Source of the DNA: Bacillota bacterium
GTDB lineage: Bacteria > Bacillota > UBA4882 > UBA10575
Assembly: GCA_012839115.1 (NCBI GenBank)
Contig: DUNX01000022.1
Coordinates: 1 to 64,000 of the forward strand
Direction of reading: 5' to 3'
DNA length: 64,000 bases
Shown here: positions 25,706 through 34,623 of the stretch, one piece after another
Layout: each line of letters starts with the position of its first letter
Position numbering within the stretch: position 1 is the stretch's first letter
The notes under the pieces: model-generated
Databases searched by the model: none
Told to the model about the DNA's origin: nothing
Seen by the model: the letters and a program-made list of their open reading frames with translations, nothing else
Made by a program: the position numbers and the translations under genes

Positions 25706-25809
25706 GGGAAAAGAGTAACTGAAAAAGGAACGGGAAAAGAGTAACGGAAAAGGGAGCGGGGAAGGAGTAACGGAAAAGGGAACAAGGAACGAGTAGCGGA
25801 AAAGGGGAG
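25706..25809. repeat. 26-bp tandem repeat, four units, ending at the trmH ribosome site
   Basis: Four units of exactly 26 bases at 25706, 25732, 25758 and 25784 share a core of GAGTAACGGAAAAGGGA. The units differ at a few positions. The last unit carries the GGGGAGG ribosome site of the trmH-like gene, whose ATG is at 25818. Because 26 is not a multiple of three, the repeat is not coding. Confidence 0.85.
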
Positions 25810-25817
25810 GCGGGCTG

Positions 25818-26645
25818 ATGCCGGAAGTAAAAAAGATCGTTAATGAGAACAATGACTTCCAGCGGGTGGAGGTACTCAAGAGAAACCGGGAAAAGAGAAA
25901 CAAGTACCAGGAGTTTTTTGTGGAAGGTGTCAAGCCGATCAATTTTGCCCTTGAATACAATTGGAAAATCCGGTCCTTTTTCTACACAAAAGAAAAGCCC
26001 CTTTCGGGCTGGGCTCAGGGGATTCTCAAGAACTCCACGGCCGACTTCCATTTCGAGCTTCCCCGGGAACTAATGGAAAAACTCAGCGATAAAGAGGAAG
26101 AGCCCTCGGAGTTGATTGCCGTGGTCAAGATGGCGGGGAATGATCTTTCAAGGGTTAAAATTAAGAAAGACCTGTTAGTAGCTGTTCTTGACCGGCCGTC
26201 GAGCCATGGCAACCTGGGGGCCTTAATCCGCTCTTGTGAAGCTTTGAAAGCAGACGGGCTAATTATTACCGGACATGCCGTGGACCTTTATGATCCGAAA
26301 ACGATCAGGGCAAGTATGGGGACGCTTTTTGCCGTACCGGTCCTGAGATTGCCTTCCCATCATGATCTTATGCCCTGGTTCCAGCGGTTGAAGGCGGAAT
26401 TGCCCGCCTTTCAGATTATTGGTTCCACTGCCAAAGCGGATCGCCTGGCGGAGGAGGTGGACTTTACGCGGCCCACGGCTTTGCTCATCGGTAATGAGAC
26501 CTTTGGCCTGAGCAATAACTACAAAGAAATCTGCGACGGTTTTTGCCGGATTCCGGTGTATGGCCGGATCACTTCTTATAATTTGGCCTGCGCAGCCTCG
26601 ATTATCCTCTACGAGGTCGACCGGCAACGCCGGAAAACACGCTAG
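25818..26645 (+). CDS. TrmH/SpoU-family RNA 2'-O-methyltransferase
   Basis: 275 residues. The C-terminal SPOUT domain has motif 1 SHGNLGALIRSCEA, motif 2 LLIGNETFGLSN and motif 3 IPVYGRITSYNLACAASI. The N-terminal region (VEVLKRNREKRNKYQEFFVEG) resembles the RNA-binding substrate domain of this family. It would methylate a ribose in tRNA or rRNA using S-adenosylmethionine; the target is unknown. Start ATG eight bases after GGGGAGG, inside the last tandem repeat unit. Confidence 0.88.
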   Translation: MPEVKKIVNENNDFQRVEVLKRNREKRNKYQEFFVEGVKPINFALEYNWKIRSFFYTKEKPLSGWAQGILKNSTADFHFELPRELMEKLSDKEEEPSELIAVVKMAGNDLSRVKIKKDLLVAVLDRPSSHGNLGALIRSCEALKADGLIITGHAVDLYDPKTIRASMGTLFAVPVLRLPSHHDLMPWFQRLKAELPAFQIIGSTAKADRLAEEVDFTRPTALLIGNETFGLSNNYKEICDGFCRIPVYGRITSYNLACAASIILYEVDRQRRKTR

Positions 26646-26671
26646 GCACTATTCACGTGCGCGCAACCCTT

Positions 26672-27556
26672 TTATTGCGGGAGCCCACCGGTTATCTCGG
26701 AGATGACCGGATCCATGATTAAATTGTCAAATTTCCCTTTGGCCTTTTCGTATTCGGCTTTCTCCTTAATCGTCCAGCCCAAGAGGGGTACACCCAGTTT
26801 CCGCAGGCTCCTCAGCCGGGCGTTGGTGGCATGATTTACCTCATAGGCAATGAAATGTGGCCGGCTTGTAAAATTGAGGAGCAGATTCTCCAGGAGAAAT
26901 TTTTGGTACCCTGGCAAGCGGGTGGTTCCCGCATATTCCACCTCATAATCGCTCACGGTAAAACTGCCGGAGAGCTGTCCCCGGATAACCTCAGGGGCAT
27001 TTTTCCGAAACCAGCCAAGCGTAAAGGGGTTGAACGCCTGAATGGCATATTCCCCTTGATAGCCTTTGAGTTCCTCGTAGAGCAGGCTCTCCATTTCCCC
27101 GACTTTTCCTTCATTTTTTATCTCAACCAGCAGCGGAACCCTGCCGCCAACAAGGGCGAGCACATCGCGGAATAAGGGAATGGTTTCCGCGGACCCGAAG
27201 ATCTTATATTGAGACAACTCTTCGTAGGTCAGTTCATGTAAATACTGCTCAAGACCCAATCCGCGCCGGAGTTTTTTATCATGGTAGACAACGAGTTTTT
27301 TGTCTTTAGTCATGGCCACATCCAATTCGATAATGAAGCCTTTTTCAACAGCGCCCCTGAATGCGGGTATTGAGTTTTCCGGCACGGTCTTGTTTTCGTC
27401 ATGCAGGCCTCTATGGGCAATTAATGCCCTATCTAACCAGGCCAGGTCTGCGCGGTCGATTACCTCTGCCGCCCGGGCAAATCTGACCAGGAAGGTAATT
27501 ATTAGGGAGAAGAGAACAACAATAATCCCGAAGACAATGAGTTTTTTCAGTTCCAT
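26672..27556 (-). CDS. Glycerophosphodiester phosphodiesterase, membrane-anchored
   Basis: 294 residues. An N-terminal membrane segment (LIVFGIIVVLFSLIITFLV) is followed by a GDPD TIM barrel. The catalytic pieces are visible: IAHRG, then PENSIPAF with its Glu, ELDVAMTKD and VVYHD, and later LLVEIKNEG. It would hydrolyse glycerophosphodiesters from phospholipids outside the membrane. Start ATG with AGGAGATGG upstream. Confidence 0.9.
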   Translation of the reverse strand: MELKKLIVFGIIVVLFSLIITFLVRFARAAEVIDRADLAWLDRALIAHRGLHDENKTVPENSIPAFRGAVEKGFIIELDVAMTKDKKLVVYHDKKLRRGLGLEQYLHELTYEELSQYKIFGSAETIPLFRDVLALVGGRVPLLVEIKNEGKVGEMESLLYEELKGYQGEYAIQAFNPFTLGWFRKNAPEVIRGQLSGSFTVSDYEVEYAGTTRLPGYQKFLLENLLLNFTSRPHFIAYEVNHATNARLRSLRKLGVPLLGWTIKEKAEYEKAKGKFDNLIMDPVISEITGGLPQ

Positions 27557-27955
27557 TTAACCATCTCCTGTTTCTACCGGCGAGGTGCCGTTCACGTCCA
27601 ACTCCTCGCCAATGCGGTGTTTTTTTCCCGGCTTTAATTCGCTGTCTGATCCTGTTATTCCTTCCCGCCGGCTGTTCTTCATTGAAGCCGCTGAGTGTCG
27701 TGCACGCACAAACATCCGGAAAACAGCAGCGTTTTCTTGTGAAAACCGCCGGGTGTGAATATCCGGAGCCTGGCTTTCTTAGAAAATTGTCGAATAAAGA
27801 AGGAAATAGGGATTTTATGTCATAATTAATAATTGTTACAGAAAATGCACTGAAGACTGACAGGATAGGCCCTATATAAAAAAGGAGGTGGAGATAAAGT
27901 TAACATAAAAGTTGGCATTCCGGATGAGAAGATACGGCTTGAAACTGCGAAAAGA
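27557..27955. other. Intergenic region between divergent GDPD and HD-GYP genes
   Basis: About 400 bases, without a convincing gene. It has a GTGCACGCAC tract near 27701, a TGTCGAA sequence at 27788-27794 that matches the Spo0A box core, and a strong AGGAGGTGG ribosome site at 27883 followed by an open frame lacking a standard start until 27956. Confidence 0.5.
27788..27794 (+). promoter_or_regulatory. Candidate Spo0A box
   Basis: TGTCGAA in the context ATTGTCGAATAAAG matches the 0A-box core recognised by the sporulation regulator Spo0A. It lies 170 bases upstream of the HD-GYP gene. A 7-base match can occur by chance; it is listed because the organism sporulates. Confidence 0.35.
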
Positions 27956-29008
27956 TTGGCAAGGTTGAGAGATAGAAAGATAAATCTATCGCTCTTGTCG
28001 TATTTATTTTCCGGCGCCATCACGGTTGTTGTCTATATGACAGGAGGGACAAACAAGGTTTACCCCAATATGATGTATATCCCTATTGCCGTTATGGCGT
28101 CGGTTTATGGCAAATGGCAAGGGGTGATCCATGCGGTAATATGCGGCTTATTAATGGGACCTTTCATGCCTCTGGATAAGGATCTGCACATAAACCAGGA
28201 GACAGTCAACTGGATGGTAAGGCTACTCATCTATGCCATAATTGCCCTGGTGATCAGCTATTTCTCCGACTTCTACCGGGAGGAGTTTGCGGAGAAGGTT
28301 AAAAAGGAAAAGGAGATTGCCGATGCCCAAATGGCAGTGGTATATGCCATGGCCAAACTGGCCGAATTCCGGGATAGCGATACGGGAGGGCATATTGAAA
28401 GGGTAACTGAACTATGCCGCCTGCTTACCACCAACTTGCGGCGCAGGGGGAAATACCGGGAATACATTGATGACGACTATATCGAAAAACTGACCAGAGT
28501 CAGTCCGTTGCATGATATCGGCAAGGTGGGAATAGCCGACAAGATCTTACTGAAACCCGGGCGCCTTACGGCAATAGAATTTGAGCTCATGAAGACCCAC
28601 ACGACAATCGGGGCAAAAACCATATTGGAAGTAAAGGAGAAGTTCCCGGATAACAGGTTGCTGGAGTTGGCGATCAACATAACTAATTTTCACCATGAAA
28701 GGTGGGACGGGGCCGGATATCCCCTGGGACTGGCGGGGACCGAGATTCCCCTGTCAGCCCGGATTATGGCGATTGTCGATGTTTATGACGCCTTGCGGTC
28801 AAAGCGTGTATACAAGGAGGCCTTTTCCCATGAGAATAGCCTCAAAATTATTCAAGAGGAAAGCGGTAAAGCCTTTGACCCGGAGATCGTCATGGCCTTT
28901 CTGGAAATTGCGGAAGAGGTTGAAAAGATTTTTACGCAATACGAAAAGAAAAGGGTAGTTTCTAGGATCCCCGGGAGGAAAGAAGGGTTTTTCGGCGAAA
29001 GAGTCTAG
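27956..29008 (+). CDS. HD-GYP domain membrane protein (putative cyclic-di-GMP phosphodiesterase)
   Basis: 350 residues from a TTG start. Three or four N-terminal membrane segments form a small sensor-like region, linked by a charged helix (EEFAEKVKKEKEIADAQ) to an HD-GYP domain with HDIGKVGI and HHERWDGAGYPLGL. HD-GYP enzymes hydrolyse cyclic di-GMP. The start is doubtful: TTG at 27956 has no ribosome site, while AGGAGG lies at 27883 and the frame is open from 27869 without ATG, GTG or TTG. Initiation at a rare codon such as ATA or ATT is possible. Confidence 0.85.
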   Translation: MARLRDRKINLSLLSYLFSGAITVVVYMTGGTNKVYPNMMYIPIAVMASVYGKWQGVIHAVICGLLMGPFMPLDKDLHINQETVNWMVRLLIYAIIALVISYFSDFYREEFAEKVKKEKEIADAQMAVVYAMAKLAEFRDSDTGGHIERVTELCRLLTTNLRRRGKYREYIDDDYIEKLTRVSPLHDIGKVGIADKILLKPGRLTAIEFELMKTHTTIGAKTILEVKEKFPDNRLLELAINITNFHHERWDGAGYPLGLAGTEIPLSARIMAIVDVYDALRSKRVYKEAFSHENSLKIIQEESGKAFDPEIVMAFLEIAEEVEKIFTQYEKKRVVSRIPGRKEGFFGERV

Positions 29009-29280
29009 AAGAAAGAGCATGTACGCATAGGGAAGCCTTTCAATGGAGGGCAGGAAGAACGCAATCTGTACTCCGGAAGAAAGGCTTCTGCGTAGTATTT
29101 GGGAGGAGCAAAATCTACTCATCGCCAGCGCTTCGCACGCGAAGAAAAGGACGCCGGTCTCGGTTGCCGGATGGGCGATACGGGGGTCCATCGTTATCGC
29201 TCCGCGCGCGAAGAAAAAGCGGCAACAGAAAGTGCGCTAGAGACAGCTGGAAAAAGTACGCTATAGAAAGTACGATTGAG
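29009..29280. other. Intergenic region with short repeats before the ABC exporter
   Basis: CGCACGCGAAGAAAA near 29141 recurs as CGCGCGCGAAGAAAAA near 29212, and AGTGCGCTAGAGA near 29230 recurs as AGTACGCTATAGA near 29257. Both pairs look like degenerate short duplications. No convincing gene is present. Confidence 0.4.
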
Positions 29281-31203
29281 ATGAAGAGAGCAGCATGGCA
29301 ACGGAAAAAAAAGAAGAAAACAGGAACCGGGCAGGGAAGGCGGACCCCCGGCATACCCGGGGGTAATAATCCCGGCGGCGGCCGGAGAGAGAGGCAGCAA
29401 CCGGGTAACCTGTCCGGCGGCAATCAGCCGGAGCGGCAACAGCCGGAAAAGCCCTGGGCGACGATAAAAAGACTCTGCGGGTTTTTTCGCCCGTACGCCT
29501 GGAAGTTGGTGGCCGTAGCTTTCAGTATTATTTTAACTGCCGGGGCCAGGCTGGTCCCTCCCTGGATCACCAGGTATACCGTGGACACGGTGCTCCGGGC
29601 CGGCCGGCCGGAACTCCTCTGGTATGCCGGTGGGGCTCTACTAGGAGTTTCCCTGCTGGAGGGGGCTTTGGTTTTCTTGAACCGCTATACCATGGAATAC
29701 GTGGGGCAGCGGGTTATTTTTGATCTCCGCGGCAAGCTTTACGAGCATTTGAGCCGCCTCTCTTTTTCCTATTATGATTCTGTGCGCACCGGGGATATTA
29801 TGGCCCGGATCACTTCGGATACGGAGATCCTGCGGAGATTCTTCGGTTTTGCCATTGTTAATCTCTTCTCCAACCTGTTGGTGCTGGCCGGGGTCTTCTT
29901 TGCCATGCTCACCTGGGATTACCGGCTGGCCTTGCTCTATTTAGCGTTGGTTCCCTTTATGTATCATGCCATGAAGAACTACGCATTTAAAGTCCGCCCG
30001 TTATGGCGGGTGGTCCGGCAGCGGATGGCCGGTCTCACGGAGGTTGTCCGGGAAACCGTAGTTGGCGTAGAAACGGTCAAGCTTTTTGCCGGCGAAGAAG
30101 CGGCGGTTGCGAAATTCGCCGCTGAAAACGACGGTTATTACAATAGCCATTTGGAAGCGGCGCGGATTTCCGCGGTTTGGATGCCGTATACCTCCTTCCT
30201 GTTGGGACTGGGCGCCGCCGTGGTGATCTGGTACGGCGGGCGGCTGGTCATCGGGGGCGGCCTTTCCCTCGGTACCCTGGTCGGGTTCACCGGCTATATC
30301 GCCATGCTCACCCGGCCGATCCGGCAGACCGGGAGGATCGTGGATATGATTATTCGAGCGGTCACGTCAGCGGAAAGGATCTTTGCCACCCTCGATCTTG
30401 AGCCGGAAGTTAAAGATACCCCCGGCGCCTATGAACTGCCGGCGGTCACCGGCAGGGTGGAATACGCGGGCGTGGAGTTTTCGTACGATGGAAAGACCCG
30501 GATCCTGAAGGGGATCAGCTTTACAGCGGAACCCGGTGAAGTGGTTGCGATTGTGGGTCCGACAGGCGCCGGGAAATCCACCCTCCTTCATCTCTTGCCG
30601 AGGTTTTACGAACCCACCGCCGGCGAGATTACCATTGACGGCCATGGGATTGAAAAGGTGACCGTGAAGAGCCTGCGCAGTAAAATCGGGCTGGTCTTGC
30701 AGGATACCTTCCTCTTTGCAGCCACGATCGGCGAAAACATCGCCTTTGGGAAACCGGAAGCAACGATGGGGGAGATCCGGTGGGCGGCAAAAACAGCCCA
30801 GATCGATGATTTTATCGAGTCGCTGCCGGACGGTTATGACACCCCCGTCGGGGAGCGGGGGGTCCGGCTTTCCGGCGGGCAAAAGCAGCGCCTGGCCATT
30901 GCCCGGGTGCTCCTGACCGACCCCCGGATTTTGCTCCTGGACGAACCCACTTCCAGTGTGGATACGGAAACAGAGGAACGCCTCAGGAAGGCCCTGGCCG
31001 AGGTGATAAAAGGGAGGACCGTCATTGTCGTCGCCCACCGTTTATGGACTGTACGGAGCGCCGGCAAGATCCTGGTCTTGCAGGATGGGCGGATCGTGGA
31101 GACCGGGACCCATGGGGAGCTTCTGGCCAGGGGAGGGGTTTATGCCGGGATTAACAAGACACAGTTGCAGACAACCGGAGGGTTCAGGGAGGGAGGAAAG
31201 TAA
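29281..31203 (+). CDS. ABC exporter half-transporter (heterodimer subunit 1)
   Basis: About 640 residues. A positively charged, Gly/Gln-rich cytoplasmic leader of some 60 residues precedes six membrane segments and the ATPase domain. Walker A GPTGAGKST, signature LSGGQKQR and Walker B LLLDEPTSS are intact. It pairs with the next gene, whose ATG shares its first base with this gene's stop. Heterodimeric exporters of this type (BmrCD-like) expel drugs or lipids. Start ATG at 29281 is a guess; the frame is open to 29164 and no strong ribosome site is evident. Confidence 0.9.
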   Translation: MKRAAWQRKKKKKTGTGQGRRTPGIPGGNNPGGGRRERQQPGNLSGGNQPERQQPEKPWATIKRLCGFFRPYAWKLVAVAFSIILTAGARLVPPWITRYTVDTVLRAGRPELLWYAGGALLGVSLLEGALVFLNRYTMEYVGQRVIFDLRGKLYEHLSRLSFSYYDSVRTGDIMARITSDTEILRRFFGFAIVNLFSNLLVLAGVFFAMLTWDYRLALLYLALVPFMYHAMKNYAFKVRPLWRVVRQRMAGLTEVVRETVVGVETVKLFAGEEAAVAKFAAENDGYYNSHLEAARISAVWMPYTSFLLGLGAAVVIWYGGRLVIGGGLSLGTLVGFTGYIAMLTRPIRQTGRIVDMIIRAVTSAERIFATLDLEPEVKDTPGAYELPAVTGRVEYAGVEFSYDGKTRILKGISFTAEPGEVVAIVGPTGAGKSTLLHLLPRFYEPTAGEITIDGHGIEKVTVKSLRSKIGLVLQDTFLFAATIGENIAFGKPEATMGEIRWAAKTAQIDDFIESLPDGYDTPVGERGVRLSGGQKQRLAIARVLLTDPRILLLDEPTSSVDTETEERLRKALAEVIKGRTVIVVAHRLWTVRSAGKILVLQDGRIVETGTHGELLARGGVYAGINKTQLQTTGGFREGGK

Positions 31204-33026
31204 TGCGGGGCGGCTTCGGGCATAGAATGACCGCGGACGTGGAGAGGTATAAGCTCTCCCGGCTGAACAGGAAGATCTTGAGCTTGGCCTGGAGATATAC
31301 CCGGCCGCATTTGGGCCGGCTGGCTATGGCCTTTGGCGCCATGCTCTTGGTTACCGGTACCACACTGGCGGTCCCGTACCTGACAAAAATCGCGGTGGAT
31401 GATTATATAACCCCCGGTGTTCCGGGAGGTTTAAACCGTGACGGTTTAAACCTTAACGGTTTGAACCTGATCTTCCTGGCCCTCTTGGCGACCCAGGTCC
31501 TTTTTTGGCTGGCCTCCTACTGGCAGACTTTCCTCTCCGAACGGGTAGGCCAGGAGATCGTTTATGCGTTGCGCCGGGATCTCTTCAGTAAATTGCTGGG
31601 GTTTGACATGGCCTTCTATAACCGGCAAAAGACCGGTATTGTCACTTCCAGGGTGACCCATGACGTTGATACCGTAGCCGAGCTTCTTTCCAGTGGAATA
31701 CTTAATTTCAGCAATGATTTTCTCACCCTCACCGGGATTCTTTTCGTCATGGCCCGTTTCAACCTCAAACTGACGCTGATCGCCTTTGTCACCGCCCCCC
31801 TCATCCTGGCCGTCCTTTGGCTCTTCGGCAAGAAACTCCGTATCACCTACAGGGAAGTACGGCGAAAAGCAGCGGAACTCAATGCCGAAGTGGAAGAGAG
31901 TGTGGCGGGGATGCGGGTTATTCAAGCCTTGTCCCAGGAGGAGGCGGGCGCCGAGAAGTTTGCCGGGGTTAACTGGAGGAACTTCAAAGCCCGGCTGCGG
32001 GCGGTCTCCGTCTTTGCCCTCCTCTTTCCAGTGCTGAACCTCCTCGGAACCCTCTCCCGCGTGCTTGTCATCGGCTTTGGCGGGTTAAGTGTGCTCAGGG
32101 GCGAAATCTCGCTCGGCGTTTTTCTCGCCTTCCTCACCTATGTGGCCAGGGTTTTCTGGCCTTTGCGTGAGTTGTCGCAGGTCTACAATACCTTTCAGGC
32201 CGCTGCCGCGGGATTGGAAAGGATCCACGAATATTTGACCGCCACCCCTTTGGTCCGGGAGAGCGCACAACCACGGCGGCCGGCCGGCGGGTTCCGGGGC
32301 GAGGTAGTCTTTACTTCCGTCTCTTTTGGCTACGAAGGGCGGGAAGAGGTGGTTAAAGCTCTCAACCTGCAAATCCGGGCCGGTGAAGCCCTGGCCCTGG
32401 TGGGACATACGGGCGCCGGCAAATCCACTATTGCCCGGTTACTGACGCGCATGTATGATGTGGACGCGGGGAGCATAACCATTGACGGGGTTGATCTGCG
32501 GGACCTTTCCTTCGCCGACCTCCGGCGCGCAATCGGGCGGGTCTCCCAAGATATTTTTCTTTTCAACGGGACAATCCGGGAGAATATTGCCTACGGTAAA
32601 CCGGGAGCCACGGAAGGGGAGATTAACCGGGCGCTCAAGAGTATTTATGCGGATAAGGTATTCGCAGCCCTGCCCCACGGTCTCGAAGCCCGGGTGGGTG
32701 AAGGAGGGGTTATGCTGTCGGGAGGGCAGAAACAATTGGTGGCTTTTGCCCGGGTTTTATTGGCCGACCCGCGCGTGCTCATCCTTGACGAAGCCACTTC
32801 CAGTATGGATGCGTATACTGAGGCCTTAATCCAGAAAGGCCTTGAACGGCTTTTGGCGGAACGGACCTGCCTGATCATTGCCCATCGTTTTTCCACCCTG
32901 CAAAAGGTTGACCGGATCTGTGTCCTGGAGGGGGGAAGGATCACGGATATGGGGACCCATGCGGAATTAAGCCGGCGGAATACCCTGTACCGGAATTTAT
33001 ACCTGAAGCAGGTGGAGGGTTTTTAA
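31203..33026 (+). CDS. ABC exporter half-transporter (heterodimer subunit 2)
   Basis: 607 residues: membrane domain, then ATPase with GHTGAGKST, LSGGQKQLVAFARVL and LILDEATSSMD. Both subunits keep the Walker B glutamate, so no clearly dead ATP site is visible. The start codon overlaps the previous stop (TAATG), with GGGAGGAAAG upstream, so translation is coupled. A short tandem GGTTTAAACC-like stretch at 31426-31465 encodes an extra loop (RDGLNLNGLNL) between the first membrane segments. Confidence 0.92.
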   Translation: MRGGFGHRMTADVERYKLSRLNRKILSLAWRYTRPHLGRLAMAFGAMLLVTGTTLAVPYLTKIAVDDYITPGVPGGLNRDGLNLNGLNLIFLALLATQVLFWLASYWQTFLSERVGQEIVYALRRDLFSKLLGFDMAFYNRQKTGIVTSRVTHDVDTVAELLSSGILNFSNDFLTLTGILFVMARFNLKLTLIAFVTAPLILAVLWLFGKKLRITYREVRRKAAELNAEVEESVAGMRVIQALSQEEAGAEKFAGVNWRNFKARLRAVSVFALLFPVLNLLGTLSRVLVIGFGGLSVLRGEISLGVFLAFLTYVARVFWPLRELSQVYNTFQAAAAGLERIHEYLTATPLVRESAQPRRPAGGFRGEVVFTSVSFGYEGREEVVKALNLQIRAGEALALVGHTGAGKSTIARLLTRMYDVDAGSITIDGVDLRDLSFADLRRAIGRVSQDIFLFNGTIRENIAYGKPGATEGEINRALKSIYADKVFAALPHGLEARVGEGGVMLSGGQKQLVAFARVLLADPRVLILDEATSSMDAYTEALIQKGLERLLAERTCLIIAHRFSTLQKVDRICVLEGGRITDMGTHAELSRRNTLYRNLYLKQVEGF

Positions 33027-33088
33027 GGCCTGTCCGGAGATGGCCTTTGCCGGGCAAGGTTGGGCAAGCCCTGGCCAATCGCGTGCAG

Positions 33089-33802
33089 TTATTTTTCCCC
33101 CGGCTTTAGCAGGTCCCGGATGATCTCCCCGGCCAGGATCAACCCGGCGACCGCCGGCACATAAGAGACGGTTCCGGGCACGGGGGAGGGGGCGAGGGGC
33201 TTAAGGGGTTTTTCCGTTGAATAAACCACTTTCACGCCGCCGGTTATTCCCCTCTTGCGCAGGGAGAGCCGGACCGCCCGTGCCAGCGGGCAGGTATGGG
33301 TTTTCCCGATATCGTCCACGCGGAGGGCGAGGGGATCCAGTTTATTGCCTGTTCCCATCGCCGAAATTACCGGGATCTTTCTTTCCAGGCAGTAACAGAT
33401 CAGGGCTGTTTTTGCGGTCACCGTGTCCACAGCGTCCGCCACATATGAAAAGTCGCCGTGGAGCAACTCCGGGATATTCTCCGGTCCGGCAAATTCCTGT
33501 TTGGTCTCGACCACTGCCCCGGGGTTGATGGCTTTCACCCGCGCGGCGGTCACCACGGCCTTTGCCTTCCCGTAGTTCCCTTCCACAGCATGAAGCTGCC
33601 GGTTGGTATTGGTCAGGCAGACCGTATCATGGTCCACCAGGAGGAAACGGCCGATACCTGCCCGGGCCAAGGCTTCAACCACGTAGGAACCAACCCCGCC
33701 CAACCCGAAGACAGCCACCCGCTGCCGGGCGAGGTTCGCCAGGGCTTTCCGGCCGAGTAAAATTTCGGTTCTGGCAAAACGGCTCTCCTCATTTGCTTTC
33801 AT
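33089..33802 (-). CDS. tcdA: tRNA threonylcarbamoyladenosine dehydratase (ThiF/E1-like)
   Basis: About 237 residues with the E1-like Rossmann motif GLGGVGSYVVEALARAG, VDHDTV and NRQ, then CPLARAVRLSLRKRG in the C-terminal half. TcdA makes cyclic t6A in tRNA by ATP-dependent dehydration. Length and motifs fit TcdA better than ThiF or MoeB, which carry zinc-finger cysteines. Start ATG at 33802; an upstream in-frame ATG at 33823 lies in the tandem repeat region. Confidence 0.85.
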   Translation of the reverse strand: MKANEESRFARTEILLGRKALANLARQRVAVFGLGGVGSYVVEALARAGIGRFLLVDHDTVCLTNTNRQLHAVEGNYGKAKAVVTAARVKAINPGAVVETKQEFAGPENIPELLHGDFSYVADAVDTVTAKTALICYCLERKIPVISAMGTGNKLDPLALRVDDIGKTHTCPLARAVRLSLRKRGITGGVKVVYSTEKPLKPLAPSPVPGTVSYVPAVAGLILAGEIIRDLLKPGEK

Positions 33803-33824
33803 ATCGCACCTGTCCTGTCCCACC

Positions 33825-33968
33825 GGTCCTGTTACGGATATAAAATCCGGCTCACATCGGGTCTTGGTTGTGATGTAAAGTTACCGGTCCACATCGGCCC
33901 TGGTTACGGGTATAAATAACCGGTTCACGTCTGTCTTAGTTCCGGATATAAAATTACCGGCCGTATTT
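33825..33968. repeat. Diverged ~36-bp tandem repeat, four units
   Basis: Four units start near 33825, 33860, 33897 and 33933. Each has GTCYTGGTTAC-like, then GGATATAAA, then ACCGG followed by TTCACAT-like sequence. Unit lengths are 35-37 bases, so the copies have diverged. The array fills the gap between tcdA and the asp23 gene. Confidence 0.7.
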
Positions 33969-33988
33969 GGCCGATAATTTTCTCCGCG

Positions 33989-34606
33989 CTATTTGTCATC
34001 TTTTCTTTCTTTGTCCTTACCTTCCTTGCCCTCTTTACCTTCTCTGCCTTCCTCGCCTTCTCTGCCTTCCTCGCCTTCCTCACCTTCCTTACCCTCTTTG
34101 CCCTCTTTACCTTCTCTACCTTCCTTGCCTTCCTTGCCTTCCTTGTCTTTCTTATCCTTCTTATCTTTCTTCTCTTCCCGTTTCCCGTCCGCTTTTTTTA
34201 CTTCCTCTTCTTCCTCTTTGGGCCGGGGTAGTTGAATCCCTTGTACATGCAGGTTCACTTCGGTTACTTGGTAACCGGTGGTCTCTTCCACCGCCTGACG
34301 GACAGCATCTTGCAGTTTTTCAGCTACTTCGGGGATTTTGACGCCGTATTCCACAATCACGTTGATGTCGATGGATATTTGGTTATCAAACTGCTGCACC
34401 TTAATCCCTTTGCTCAGATCGCGCTGGCCCAGTCTTTCGGCGATCCCGCCGACCAAACCTGCGCTCATCCCGGAAACCCCGTCGACTCTATTGACGGTCA
34501 TACCCACTATTTTTCTGATTACTTCCGTGGAAACATATATACTGTCCATTTCGGTGATTGAGTTGTTTTCTCCCATATCAATCTCGACATTCTTTTCGTC
34601 AGCCAA
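33989..34606 (-). CDS. Asp23/Gls24 family protein with long charged low-complexity tail
   Basis: 205 residues. The first 130 or so form the Asp23 domain (VSTEVIRKIVGMTVNRVDGV, then VEYGVKIPEVAEKLQDAV). The remaining 70 residues are almost only Glu, Lys, Gly, Asp and Arg, built from KEG, EEG and REG triplets. The DNA of the tail is nearly pure purine on the coding strand and made of short repeats, so its length may vary between strains. Asp23 proteins are envelope-associated. Start TTG after AAAGGGG. A second, tail-less paralogue lies at 38252. Confidence 0.88.
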   Translation of the reverse strand: MADEKNVEIDMGENNSITEMDSIYVSTEVIRKIVGMTVNRVDGVSGMSAGLVGGIAERLGQRDLSKGIKVQQFDNQISIDINVIVEYGVKIPEVAEKLQDAVRQAVEETTGYQVTEVNLHVQGIQLPRPKEEEEEVKKADGKREEKKDKKDKKDKEGKEGKEGREGKEGKEGKEGEEGEEGREGEEGREGKEGKEGKDKERKDDK

Positions 34607-34623
34607 TCACCGCACCCCTTTCG

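Noticed and set aside
25706-25809. CRISPR array
   Set aside because: The 26-bp units are directly tandem with no spacers and no cas genes nearby.
29043-29240. 65-codon frame between the HD-GYP and ABC genes
   Set aside because: No ribosome site, and it runs through short duplicated GC sequence; composition is not protein-like.
33993-34235. Ser/Leu/Pro-rich frame opposite the Asp23 tail
   Set aside because: It is simply the complement of the KEG-repeat tail of a clear Asp23 gene.
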